Shown here piece by piece: positions 52,924 through 64,000 of a stretch of DNA of 64,000 nucleotides. The translations under genes were made by a program, and so were the position numbers. Below the pieces are notes generated by a model. The model saw nothing but the letters and a program-made list of their open reading frames with translations. It was not told where the DNA came from and searched no databases. Within the stretch, counting starts at the first letter, position 1. Each line of letters begins with the position of its first letter. The stretch is taken from contig NZ_CP015612.1 in the NCBI RefSeq assembly GCF_002138415.1, positions 1,218,001-1,282,000 of the forward strand, written 5' to 3'. This DNA comes from Stenotrophomonas maltophilia (GTDB lineage: Bacteria; Pseudomonadota; Gammaproteobacteria; Xanthomonadales; Xanthomonadaceae).

Positions 52924-53700
52924 TTACTTGCCGAGGCGCGCCACCAGCGCCTGCAGGGCGTTCTGCGCATCCGGCGCGAACCAGGCTTCGACGAAGCGGT
53001 CCAGCTGGATCAGATCCGGCTGCAGCGCCACGTGCAGGTCCGCGCGGGCAATCGCGCGGGTCAGCAGCATCGGCTGACGTGGCTGCTTGAGCAGGTTCTG
53101 CAGCCAGGCCACCGCACGTGCCACCACCAGGTCGCCCTCGGCCAGTTCATCGACCAGGCCGATCTGTACGGCCTGTTCGGCCGGCACCAGCGAGCCGGTG
53201 GTCAGCAGGACCCCGGCGCGGTGCACGCCCACCGCGCGGCGCAGCAGGCGCTGGATGCCCTCCGGTGCGATCAGGCCCACCTGCACTTCGTTCAGGCCGA
53301 TGGCATACGGGCGCGACGGCTCGGTGCTGCGCGCCATCACCCGGTAGTCGCAGCACAGGGCCAGCACGCAGCCGCCCGCCGGTGCGTGGCCGGTGATCGC
53401 CGCGACCACCGGGATGCGGCTCTCGGCCAGCGTGCGCACGGCGCCAAAGAAGGCGTTCCAGGTGTCCAACAACTTGTGCTTGTCATCACCATGCGAGAGC
53501 AGGTGCGGCACGTCCATGCCACCGGTGAAGATGCGTTCGCTGCCCGACAGCACGATGCCGTGCGCATCTTCGGCCATGGCCAGCTCGATGGCGTGGATCA
53601 ACTGCCGGCACAGTTCGGTGTCCAGTGCGTTGACCGGCGGCCGCGCCAGGCGCAGTTCGCGGATGGGGCCATGGTTGATCACCTCGATGAGCGTCGTCAT
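52924..53700 (-). CDS. Enoyl-CoA hydratase/isomerase family protein
   Basis: 258 residues, crotonase fold. The oxyanion motifs are IFTGGMDVPHLL and AAITGHAPAGGCVLALCCDY. The catalytic Glu region reads LNEVQVGLIAPEGI, in which the usual hydratase Glu positions are only partly kept, so isomerase or hydrolase activity is possible. The start MTTLIEVINHG was preferred to an upstream frame because it starts at the first beta-strand. Divergent from the copper chaperone gene, 34 bp apart. Confidence 0.87.
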   Translation of the reverse strand: MTTLIEVINHGPIRELRLARPPVNALDTELCRQLIHAIELAMAEDAHGIVLSGSERIFTGGMDVPHLLSHGDDKHKLLDTWNAFFGAVRTLAESRIPVVAAITGHAPAGGCVLALCCDYRVMARSTEPSRPYAIGLNEVQVGLIAPEGIQRLLRRAVGVHRAGVLLTTGSLVPAEQAVQIGLVDELAEGDLVVARAVAWLQNLLKQPRQPMLLTRAIARADLHVALQPDLIQLDRFVEAWFAPDAQNALQALVARLGK

Positions 53701-53734
53701 GCTGCGGTCTCGTTGCGAAGAAGGAACCTGGGCG

Positions 53735-54181
53735 ATGATAACCAAACCATTCGTTGGCGTACTGTGGGTTCTGTGTGCGGCCGCAGCATCGGCCTCGGCG
53801 GCGGAACCGGCCTGCGTCACGGTGGAGCAGGGGTGGGCGAGGCTGCCACCGAATCCGGCGATGCCGATGACCGCCGGCTACGGCGTGATCCACAACGGCT
53901 GCAGCAAGGCGGTGGCGATCACCGGCGCTACCAGCAGCAGTTTCGACGATGTGTCGCTGCACGAGACCACGATCACGGATGGGGTCAGCCGCATGCGCGC
54001 GATCGAGCGACTGCCGCTGGCGCCGGGTGCACGTGCCGAGCTCAAACCCGGCGGCCTGCATCTGATGTTGATGCAGGGCAAGGGTGCGCTGAAGGAAGGG
54101 CAGGTGGTGCCACTGCGGCTGCAGCTGGAAGGCGGTGGCGAAGCGAGTGCGACGCTGACCGTACGCAAGGCTGCGAAATGA
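53735..54181 (+). CDS. Periplasmic copper chaperone PCu(A)C
   Basis: 148 residues. Signal peptide 1-22 (ending ASA-AEPA). The mature domain has the Cu(I) ligand pattern H-M-x(10)-M-x(n)-H-x-M: DVSLHETT, SRMRAI and GGLHLMLM. A pair of extra cysteines (PACVTV, NGCSKA) is present. Such proteins deliver copper to cytochrome oxidase, usually with a Sco partner that is absent nearby. AAGGAAC is about 8 nt before the ATG. Confidence 0.88.
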   Translation: MITKPFVGVLWVLCAAAASASAAEPACVTVEQGWARLPPNPAMPMTAGYGVIHNGCSKAVAITGATSSSFDDVSLHETTITDGVSRMRAIERLPLAPGARAELKPGGLHLMLMQGKGALKEGQVVPLRLQLEGGGEASATLTVRKAAK

Positions 54182-54188
54182 CGATCGG

Positions 54189-54244
54189 GTAGTGCCGGCC
54201 GCTGGCCGGCAGCACAGGGAATGCCGGCCAGCGGCCGGCACGAC
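54189..54244. repeat. SMAG/REP palindrome pair
   Basis: GTAGTGCCGGCCGCTGGCCGG (54189-54209) and inverted copy GCCGGCCAGCGGCCGGCACGAC (54223-54244). It fills the gap between the copper chaperone and the next, convergent gene. Confidence 0.85.
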
Positions 54245-54252
54245 CACGGGTC

Positions 54253-54978
54253 TTACGACCAGTCGTACGAGAACAGCACCGTGCGGCTTTCCGGCTCGTA
54301 CAGCATCACGATCGCATCGGCGCCGGTGGCGCACCAGTTGTAGCCGGCTACGTCGGCCACGGCGAAGAACTTGTTGCCATTGCGGGTGATGATCACCGTT
54401 TCGGCATCGTCCGCAGCATTGGGGTCATCGGCCGCCTCAGTAAAGCCCAGTTCGAAGGCCGCGGGAATTTCTGCGGTTTCGGTCCAGTTGCCGAAACCTA
54501 TCGGGCCGCCCAGCGTATCCAGGTAATCGCGCTCGCTGGCCTCACCCTTGCCGTAGCGTGAGTAGCAGGCGAGACGGCCGTGCGCGGCATGGTAGTCGCG
54601 GGCCTTGGCGTAGCTCTCGCGCATCTGCGCGATGTGTTCCTGCGCGTCCTTGTCCTGCACCGCGTCGCCGATGAAATAGCCCTCGTTGCCGAGGAAACGC
54701 ATCTCGTTGCCGGCGGTCAGTTCGAAGGCGATCCAGTTGGTGCCGGTGAAATCGTTGTGGTGTTCTTCGGTGCTTTCGCCGATGCAGCCGTCGTACGGCT
54801 CGATCGGACACAACATCGTTGCCAGCTGGCCGGCCAGTTCCGGGCGCAGCACACCCAGGTCGATCTTCAGCAGCGGCAGCAGGTGCTGGCCGAGCCAGGC
54901 CTGGTCGGCGGGGAAGACGTCGGTGGGGAAGGGGACCATGCCGGGCAACAGGTCGCTCAGTTCGGTCCGGTGGATCAT
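54253..54978 (-). CDS. Hypothetical protein, family not recognised
   Basis: 241 residues, acidic, no signal peptide or membrane helix, so cytoplasmic. Motifs noted: LLPGMVPFPTDVFPADQAWL, GCIGESTEEHHNDFTGTNWI, GPIGFGNWTE and NWCATGADAIVMLYEP. The repeated aromatic/Gly turns suggest a beta-rich fold. Function unknown. Confidence 0.7.
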   Translation of the reverse strand: MIHRTELSDLLPGMVPFPTDVFPADQAWLGQHLLPLLKIDLGVLRPELAGQLATMLCPIEPYDGCIGESTEEHHNDFTGTNWIAFELTAGNEMRFLGNEGYFIGDAVQDKDAQEHIAQMRESYAKARDYHAAHGRLACYSRYGKGEASERDYLDTLGGPIGFGNWTETAEIPAAFELGFTEAADDPNAADDAETVIITRNGNKFFAVADVAGYNWCATGADAIVMLYEPESRTVLFSYDWS

Positions 54979-55000
54979 GTCAGTCCTTTGAACAGGGCGG

Positions 55001-55101
55001 GTAGAGTCGAGCTTGCTCGACTGATCCGGCAAACAGCAGTCGAGCAAGCTCGACTCTACGAATCGCAGGCTCGGGCATGCCGGCCAGCGGCCGGCACTAC
55101 C
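55001..55101. repeat. AGTCGAGCTTGCTCGACT palindromes and a SMAG copy
   Basis: GTAGAGTCGAGCTTGCTCGACT (55001-55022), its inverted copy (55038-55059) and GCCGGCCAGCGGCCGGCACTAC at 55079-55100. The first two form a near-perfect 22-bp inverted pair, the last is a SMAG unit. Confidence 0.85.
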
Positions 55102-55102
55102 T

Positions 55103-55509
55103 TCAGCTTGAAGCGTTGCGGATCGCCTCCGGCAGCGGCGCGCTCCTGCCGGTCTGCGTATCCATCCAGACTACGACCACGTTGCCGTCCGAATACAGCT
55201 TCGACTCGTCCTGCTGGTCGACGATGCGGTGGCCGATGGTCACGCTGCTGTTGCCGAGGCGCTCGACGAACAGTTCGACCAGGATGTCGTTGGGCCATAC
55301 GATCGGCAGCCGGTAGTTGACGTTGGTCGCGGCCACCACGGGTGCGATGCGGTCGGTCATCGACACACCCTCCACGCCCAGCATCCAGCGCACGCGCGCT
55401 TCTTCCAGGTAGGAGATGTACTTGGCGTTGTTCACATGGCCCATGCTGTCCATGTCACGCCAGCGCACGCTGATCGGGATGCGGGCCAGGATCTTGTGTT
55501 CGCTGCTCA

Positions 55510-55510
<1 letters not shown>
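55103..55510 (-). CDS. Hot-dog acyl-CoA thioesterase (4HBT/YbgC type)
   Basis: 135 residues. The catalytic-Asp region is SVRWRDMDSMGHVNNAKYIS, with the usual Y-x-x-Y-x-E (ISYLEEAR). It hydrolyses an acyl-CoA thioester of unknown chain. Its ATG touches the uvrA stop codon (TGATG), so it is translationally coupled to uvrA. Confidence 0.9.
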
Positions 55511-58512
<3,002 letters not shown>

Positions 58513-58654
58513 GGGGGATCCGGTTGTGGGGGCGTTGGCTGGGTGCCGGGCCAGCAGGGAACGGCAATCGGTCAGCCTACCGAGGTGACCAGATGGGGGC
58601 AATGGGCGACAATGCCAGCCCGGTGTCTCACCTTGTGAGACAGGCCGTCAGCCA

Positions 58655-58697
58655 GGGGGCAGATCCCTTTTCACGGCGTGAAAATGCTTCTGACCCC
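58655..58697. repeat. GGGGGC-AGATCCC repeat (copy 7)
   Basis: GGGGGCAGATCCCTTTTCAC with GTGAAAATGCTTCTGACCCC forms a partly broken hairpin of the same family. It lies about 38 bp before the rplU promoter, in the 317-bp gap between uvrA and rplU, which contains no gene. Confidence 0.75.
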
Positions 58698-58734
58698 TTT
58701 CCGGTGCCTTCTCCTTCGACGTTCAGGGGTTGAC

Positions 58735-58764
58735 TTGACCTGCGCCCGCTGATCTGCGTACAAT
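58735..58764 (+). promoter_or_regulatory. Sigma-70 promoter of rplU
   Basis: TTGACC (58735-58740), 18-nt spacer, TACAAT (58759-58764). The start codon of rplU is 66 bp downstream, leaving room for a leader. Confidence 0.85.
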
Positions 58765-58829
58765 TCCGCTCCTGTCCGCCCTCGATGGCGGCAGCTCAGA
58801 CCACAATAACTACAGAGGAAGGCCTGGTC

Positions 58830-59138
58830 ATGTACGCAGTACTGGTCACCGGCGGTAAGCAATACCGCGTGGCGCAGGGCGAAAAGCTCCGCATTGAAAA
58901 GCTCGAAGTCGAAGTCGGCAGCGAGATCAAGTTTGACAACATCCTGATGCTGGGTGACAGCGACGGCGTGAAGCTGGGCGATGCGCTGAAGGGCGCTGCC
59001 GTCACCGCCAAGGTCCTGTCCCAGGGTCGTGCTGACAAGGTCCGGATCATCAAGTTCCGTCGCCGCAAGCACCACATGAAGCGTCAGGGTCACCGTCAGT
59101 ACTACACCGAAATCGAGATCACCGGCATCGCCGGCTAA
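58830..59138 (+). CDS. rplU: 50S ribosomal protein L21
   Basis: 102 residues. [20 protein letters not shown] followed by [20 protein letters not shown] identifies L21. It binds 23S rRNA. The start was set to MYAVL with GAGGAAGG upstream. First gene of the rplU-rpmA pair. Confidence 0.97.
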   Translation: MYAVLVTGGKQYRVAQGEKLRIEKLEVEVGSEIKFDNILMLGDSDGVKLGDALKGAAVTAKVLSQGRADKVRIIKFRRRKHHMKRQGHRQYYTEIEITGIAG

Positions 59139-59156
59139 GCATCAGGAGAAGCAGTC

Positions 59157-59420
59157 ATGGCACATAAAAAGGGCGTAGGCTCCTCGCGCAACGGTCGCGA
59201 CTCCAACCCGAAGTACCTGGGCGTCAAGATCTTCGGCGGCCAGGCCATCGAAGCCGGCAACATCATCGTGCGTCAGCGCGGCACCCAGTTCCACCCGGGT
59301 TCGGGCGTTGGCCTGGGCCGTGACCACACCCTGTTCGCCCTCGTGGACGGCAAGGTGGAGTTCTCGGTCAAGGGCGCCAAGAAGCGTCGCACCGTCAGCA
59401 TCGTCTCGGCCGACGCCTGA
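59157..59420 (+). CDS. rpmA: 50S ribosomal protein L27
   Basis: 87 residues, [20 protein letters not shown] start and [20 protein letters not shown] core. L27 contacts the peptidyl-transferase centre. AGGAGAAG is 7 nt before the ATG and rplU ends 18 bp upstream. A terminator follows. Confidence 0.97.
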   Translation: MAHKKGVGSSRNGRDSNPKYLGVKIFGGQAIEAGNIIVRQRGTQFHPGSGVGLGRDHTLFALVDGKVEFSVKGAKKRRTVSIVSADA

Positions 59421-59469
59421 TCCAGGCATCGCCGGCACCCGTGCCTCGGCATGGGGGTGCTGCATGAAG

Positions 59470-59492
59470 AGCCCCGCTTCGGCGGGGCTTTT
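59470..59492 (+). terminator. Rho-independent terminator after rpmA
   Basis: AGCCCCGC and GCGGGGCT form an 8-bp stem with a TTCG loop, followed by TTTC. Confidence 0.85.
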
Positions 59493-59498
59493 CGTTAG

Positions 59499-60650
<1,152 letters not shown>

Positions 60651-60671
60651 TGCCGTTGTGGTTCCGTGCAG

Positions 60672-60696
60672 AAACCCGGCTTCGGCCGGGTTTTTT
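60672..60696 (+). terminator. Rho-independent terminator after obgE
   Basis: AAACCCGGC and GCCGGGTTT pair in a 9-bp stem with a TTCG loop, followed by TTTG. Confidence 0.92.
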
Positions 60697-60703
60697 GTTG
60701 TTG

Positions 60704-60744
60704 GGGGTCGGATCCCTTTTCCGTTGGAAAAGGGATCTGACCCC
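60704..60744. repeat. GGGGTC-GGATCCC repeat (copy 8)
   Basis: GGGGTCGGATCCCTTTTCCG and TTGGAAAAGGGATCTGACCCC fold into an almost perfect hairpin of about 17 bp, placed between the obgE and rpsT terminators. Confidence 0.85.
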
Positions 60745-60757
60745 GGGCGTGCAGGCA

Positions 60758-60783
60758 ACAAAAAACCCGGCCGGGGCCGGGTT
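60758..60783 (-). terminator. Rho-independent terminator after rpsT
   Basis: On the minus strand AACCCGGCC and GGCCGGGTT pair, followed by TTTTGTTG. It lies 46 bp beyond the rpsT stop codon. Confidence 0.9.
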
Positions 60784-60829
60784 CTTGTCTGCTGCCCGAC
60801 CCCCGAAGGGGCAGGGCGGCAACGCCGGA

Positions 60830-61099
60830 TCAGGCGGCCTTGAGGGCCTTGATGCGGTCGTTCAGGCGGCTCTTGTGGCGAGCAGCCTTGTTCTTGTGGA
60901 TCAGGCCACGCGCGCTGAAGCGATCCAGGATCGGCTGGGCAACGGCGAAGGCGGCTTCGGCGCCGGCGGCATCGTTGGCGTCCAGCGCCTTGATCACTTT
61001 CTTGACAGCGGTGCGCAGCATCGAGCGCTGAGCCACGTTGCGCGCGTTGCGCACGACGGTCTGCTTGGCGCGCTTCTTGGCGGACTTGATATTGGCCAC
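60830..61099 (-). CDS. rpsT: 30S ribosomal protein S20
   Basis: 89 residues, all-helical, starting [20 protein letters not shown] with [19 protein letters not shown] at the end. It binds 16S rRNA. Monocistronic, divergent from murJ. Confidence 0.97.
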   Translation of the reverse strand: MANIKSAKKRAKQTVVRNARNVAQRSMLRTAVKKVIKALDANDAAGAEAAFAVAQPILDRFSARGLIHKNKAARHKSRLNDRIKALKAA

Positions 61100-61148
61100 G
61101 GTGGTGGTTTCCTGAAAAAATCGGTGTTATGGGAACAGCAAGCTAGCT

Positions 61149-61177
61149 AGTATGATGGCCCGAGAAATGCACGTCAA
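61149..61177 (-). promoter_or_regulatory. Sigma-70 promoter of rpsT
   Basis: On the minus strand TTGACG (61177-61172), 17-nt spacer, CATACT (61154-61149). About 50 bp upstream of the rpsT start codon. Confidence 0.82.
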
Positions 61178-61201
61178 GTCGATTGTCAAGAGGGACGCTG
61201 A

Positions 61202-62821
61202 GTGAGTTCACCGAAGATGTTGCGAGGCCTGCTGTCGTTCAGCAGCATGACCATGGTCTCGCGGGTGCTCGGACTTGTCCGTGACCAGGTGATCACCACC
61301 ACGTTCGGCACCAATGCGGTTACCGATGCGTTCTGGGTTGCCTTCAGGGTACCCAATTTCCTGCGCCGGTTGTTCGCCGAAGGCTCTTTCGCCACCGCTT
61401 TCGTGCCGGTGTTCACGGAAGTGAAGGAAACCCGCAGCCATGCCGAGCTGCGTGAACTGATGGCCCGCACCGCCGGCACCCTGGGAGGCGTGCTGATGCT
61501 GGTCACCGCGCTGGCGCTGATCTTCGCGCCGCAGCTGGCGGTCGCATTCTCGAGTGGTGCTGATACCGACCCGGTCAAGCAGACCCTGCTGGTCGACCTG
61601 TTCCGCCTGACCTTCCCGTTCCTGTTGTTCGTCTCGTTGACCGCGCTGGCCGGTGGCGCGCTGAACAGCTTCCAGCGTTTCGCAATGCCGGCGCTGACCC
61701 CGGTCATCCTCAACCTGTGCATGATCGCCGGTGCGCTATGGCTGGCGCCGCGGCTGGGCGGCACCCCGGAAAAACAGATCCTGGCGCTGGGCTGGGCGGT
61801 ACTCGCCGCCGGCATCCTGCAGCTGCTGTTCCAGCTGCCCTCGCTGAAGGGCATCAACCTGTTGACCCTGCCACGCTGGGGCTGGCGCCATCCGGGCGTG
61901 CGCAAGGTGATGACGCTGATGGTGCCGACCCTGTTCGGTTCGTCGGTGGCGCAGATCAACCTGCTGCTGGACACCGTCATCGCCGCCAAGCTGACCGACG
62001 GCTCGCAGTCCTGGCTGTCGCTGGCAGACCGCTTCCTGGAGCTGCCGCTGGGCGTGTTCGGCGTGGCGCTGGGTACGGTGATCCTGCCGGCGCTGGCCCG
62101 TCATCATGTGAGCACCGACCGCGAGGGCTTCTCGCGCTCGCTGGACTGGGGCCTGCGCATGACCCTGCTGATCTCGGTCCCGGCCATGCTGGGCCTGCTG
62201 CTGCTGGCCGAACCGCTGATCGCGACCATCTTCCAGCACGGCCAGTTCAGTGCCTTCGATACCCGCATGACCGCGCTGTCGGTGTACGGCCTGAGCTTCG
62301 GCCTGCCGGCGTTCGCCCTGCTGAAGGTGGTGCTGCCGGCGTTCTATGCGCGCCAGGACACCAAGACCCCGGTGCGCGCCGGCGTGGCCGCACTGGTGGC
62401 CAACATGGTGTTCAACTTCGCTCTGCTGGCGGTGCTGTACCAGGTGATGGTGCCGGACGAACTGAAGGCGCAGGGCGTGATGGCCGCCATCGGCAAGCAG
62501 CCGGGCCTGCACCTGGCGTTGGGCATCGCCAGCGCGCTGTCCAGTTACCTGAACCTGGGCCTGCTCTGGTACTGGCTGGGCAAGACCGATGTCTACCAGC
62601 GCCGGCCGGGTTGGGGCGGCTATCTGGTACGCCTGCTGCTGGCCTGCGCGGCCATGGTCGGCGTACTGCTGGCCCTGCTGTACTGGCTGCCGGGCTTCTC
62701 GGCGATGGGTGCATGGGAGCGGATCGGCGCACTGGCACTGCTGGTCGGCGGCGGTGGCGCGACCTATGCGGTGGCCATGGTGGCCATGGGCTTCCGCCCG
62801 CGCGACCTGCGCGGGCATTGA
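61202..62821 (+). CDS. murJ: Lipid II flippase MurJ (MviN)
   Basis: 539 residues with about 14 transmembrane helices. It flips lipid II to the periplasm. The signature is TMVSRVLGLVRDQVITTTFG, then NAVTDAFWVAFRVPNFLRRLFAEGSFATAF near the N-terminus. It starts at GTG (M-S-S-P-K-M-L-R), with GAGGG 8 nt upstream; an ATG five codons later has a worse site. First of the murJ-ribF-ileS genes. Confidence 0.95.
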   Translation: MSSPKMLRGLLSFSSMTMVSRVLGLVRDQVITTTFGTNAVTDAFWVAFRVPNFLRRLFAEGSFATAFVPVFTEVKETRSHAELRELMARTAGTLGGVLMLVTALALIFAPQLAVAFSSGADTDPVKQTLLVDLFRLTFPFLLFVSLTALAGGALNSFQRFAMPALTPVILNLCMIAGALWLAPRLGGTPEKQILALGWAVLAAGILQLLFQLPSLKGINLLTLPRWGWRHPGVRKVMTLMVPTLFGSSVAQINLLLDTVIAAKLTDGSQSWLSLADRFLELPLGVFGVALGTVILPALARHHVSTDREGFSRSLDWGLRMTLLISVPAMLGLLLLAEPLIATIFQHGQFSAFDTRMTALSVYGLSFGLPAFALLKVVLPAFYARQDTKTPVRAGVAALVANMVFNFALLAVLYQVMVPDELKAQGVMAAIGKQPGLHLALGIASALSSYLNLGLLWYWLGKTDVYQRRPGWGGYLVRLLLACAAMVGVLLALLYWLPGFSAMGAWERIGALALLVGGGGATYAVAMVAMGFRPRDLRGH

Positions 62822-62896
62822 TCGCGGCCCGTGGCGGCTATACTTCAGGGTTACACCATTGAAGCAGCGGCCCCGGTCGGGCCGGAACGAGAGTTG

Positions 62897-63844
62897 ATGA
62901 GCAGGCTGTTCAGAAGCGTCGAGGGCGGGGAGCTGTTCCCCAACGGAAGCGTGGTCTGTATCGGTGCATTCGACGGCCTCCACCTGGGCCATCGTGCGCT
63001 GGTCCGCCACGCGGTTGCCCGCGCGCGCGCCTTGGGCGTGGCCGCGGTGGCCGTGGCGTTCGAGCCGCTGCCGCGTGAATTCTTCGCCCAGGGCACGCCG
63101 CCGCCGCGGCTGACCCTGGCGCGCAGCAAGGTCGAGATCCTGCGCGAGCTGGGTGTGGATGCGATCGGCCTGCTGCGTTTCGACGCGGCGATGGCGGCGA
63201 TGCCGGCCGAGACCTTCGTGCGCCAGTTGCTGGTCAATCGCCTGAGTGCGCGTGAGGTCTGGATCGGGCCGGAGTTCTGCTTCGGCAATCGCCGCCGCGG
63301 CGACCTGGCCCTGTTGCAGCAGCTCGGTGCCGAGCTCGGCTTCAGCGCCGGCGAGATCGAAGCGGTCGACCTGCATGGCGAGCGCATTTCCAGTACCCGC
63401 ATCCGCCAGCTGCTGCAGGACGGCGACTTCGCCCGTGCCGGCGACCTGCTCGGGCGTCCGTACGCGATCAGCGGGCTGGTGGTGCGCGGCCGCCAGCTTG
63501 GTCGTACGCTGGGCTTCCCCACTGCCAACCTGCGGTTCCCGAAGACCCCGGCGTTGTCGGGCATCTACGCAACCTGGGTGCACGGCGTGTTCGACCAGCC
63601 CTGGCCCTCGGTCTCCAGTTTCGGCACGCGGCCGACCGTGGACGGCGTGGAGCCGCTGCTGGAAGCCCACCTGTTCGATTTTCAGGGCGACCTGTACGGG
63701 CGCCACATCGACGTGGAGTTCGTCGCCAAGCTGCGCGACGAAGAGAAATTCAATGATCTGGCGGCCCTGACCGACCAGATGCACCGCGACGCCGAACAGG
63801 CGCGCGCCATCCTTTCCGAACATAGATTGCGAGCCACTGCGTGA
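62897..63844 (+). CDS. ribF: Bifunctional riboflavin kinase/FAD synthetase
   Basis: 315 residues. The N-terminal adenylyltransferase part has [15 protein letters not shown] and [14 protein letters not shown]; the C-terminal riboflavin kinase has [18 protein letters not shown]. It makes FMN and FAD. The ATG ([11 protein letters not shown]) has GGAACGAG upstream; it overlaps the ileS start by 4 bp. Confidence 0.96.
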   Translation: MSRLFRSVEGGELFPNGSVVCIGAFDGLHLGHRALVRHAVARARALGVAAVAVAFEPLPREFFAQGTPPPRLTLARSKVEILRELGVDAIGLLRFDAAMAAMPAETFVRQLLVNRLSAREVWIGPEFCFGNRRRGDLALLQQLGAELGFSAGEIEAVDLHGERISSTRIRQLLQDGDFARAGDLLGRPYAISGLVVRGRQLGRTLGFPTANLRFPKTPALSGIYATWVHGVFDQPWPSVSSFGTRPTVDGVEPLLEAHLFDFQGDLYGRHIDVEFVAKLRDEEKFNDLAALTDQMHRDAEQARAILSEHRLRATA

Positions 63845-64000
63845 GCCAGGACTACAAGACCACCCTGAACCTGCCAGCCACCGAATTCCCGATGCGCGGC
63901 GATCTGCCCAAGCGCGAGCCGGGCATTCTGGCGCGGTGGGAAGAGCAGGGGCTCTACCAGCAGCTGCGCGACAACGCCTCCGGCCGCCCGCTGTTCGTGC
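63841..64000 (+). CDS. ileS: Isoleucyl-tRNA synthetase, N-terminal part
   Basis: GTG-started frame reading [20 protein letters not shown] then [20 protein letters not shown] to the window end. This is the conserved N-terminal region of bacterial IleRS, just before the HIGH motif. It overlaps ribF by 4 bp; murJ-ribF-ileS order is standard. Confidence 0.93.
   Translation, partial: MSQDYKTTLNLPATEFPMRGDLPKREPGILARWEEQGLYQQLRDNASGRPLFV

Overview
The window is a GC-rich gammaproteobacterial chromosome segment, almost certainly from Stenotrophomonas (S. maltophilia group, Xanthomonadaceae). The evidence is the many short GTAG-type palindromes of the SMAG/REP class between genes, the minC-minD-minE and murJ-ribF-ileS gene orders, and xanthomonad-like proteins throughout. 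No tRNA, rRNA, CRISPR array, insertion sequence or prophage was recognised. It reads as core chromosome with accessory metabolic operons.

Layout. 1-2134 (minus): a bufferin/HvfA-type metal peptide operon (DoxX, EGKCG precursor, MNIO enzyme, start of a DUF2063 partner); the precursor carries two EF-hand loops. 2477-5929 (plus): secreted alpha/beta hydrolase, membrane-anchored thioredoxin-like protein, OmpR-type two-component pair. 6058-9844: lipoprotein, MHS transporter, nucleoside hydrolase, a His/Ser/Gly/Cys-tailed membrane protein. 9937-18176 (minus): complete malonate decarboxylase operon mdcACDEGBH with a MatC-type transporter and a GntR regulator. 18363-22601 (minus): TonB-dependent siderophore receptor and malate:quinone oxidoreductase. 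22829-25753: acetyltransferase, TPR protein, ArgP regulator diverging from the ArgO exporter. 25919-34230: peptide-use cluster of two S9 peptidases around a POT and an OPT transporter. 34364-38816: DUF819 protein, an HEACH-motif protein with a duplicated tail fragment, minE-minD-minC, acetyltransferase. 38967-42586: NarL-type two-component pair, SRPBCC protein, DUF423 protein. 43084-45782 (minus): five-gene operon (SPFH, ribbon-helix-helix, DUF4177, small membrane protein, M15 peptidase) with a perfect palindrome in front. 45919-51198: purT, secreted phosphatase-fold protein, N-end-rule transferase, EF-hand protein, and an ECF sigma factor fused to a membrane domain. 51355-58512: DUF2007-like protein, tesB, enoyl-CoA hydratase, copper chaperone, a hypothetical, 4HBT thioesterase, uvrA. 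58830-64000: rplU-rpmA-obgE, rpsT on the opposite strand, murJ-ribF-ileS.

Several genes share physiology. The EGKCG peptide operon, the PCu(A)C chaperone and the siderophore receptor all deal with metals. The mdc operon feeds malonate carbon to acetate via ACP-bound thioesters. The POT/OPT transporters and S9 peptidases fit use of external peptides, and ArgO fits disposal of surplus basic amino acids.

The most novel-looking items are the EGKCG/EF-hand fusion, the SPFH/RHH/DUF4177/M15 operon with its palindrome, the membrane-fused sigma factor, and two intergenic repeat families that are distinct from SMAG.
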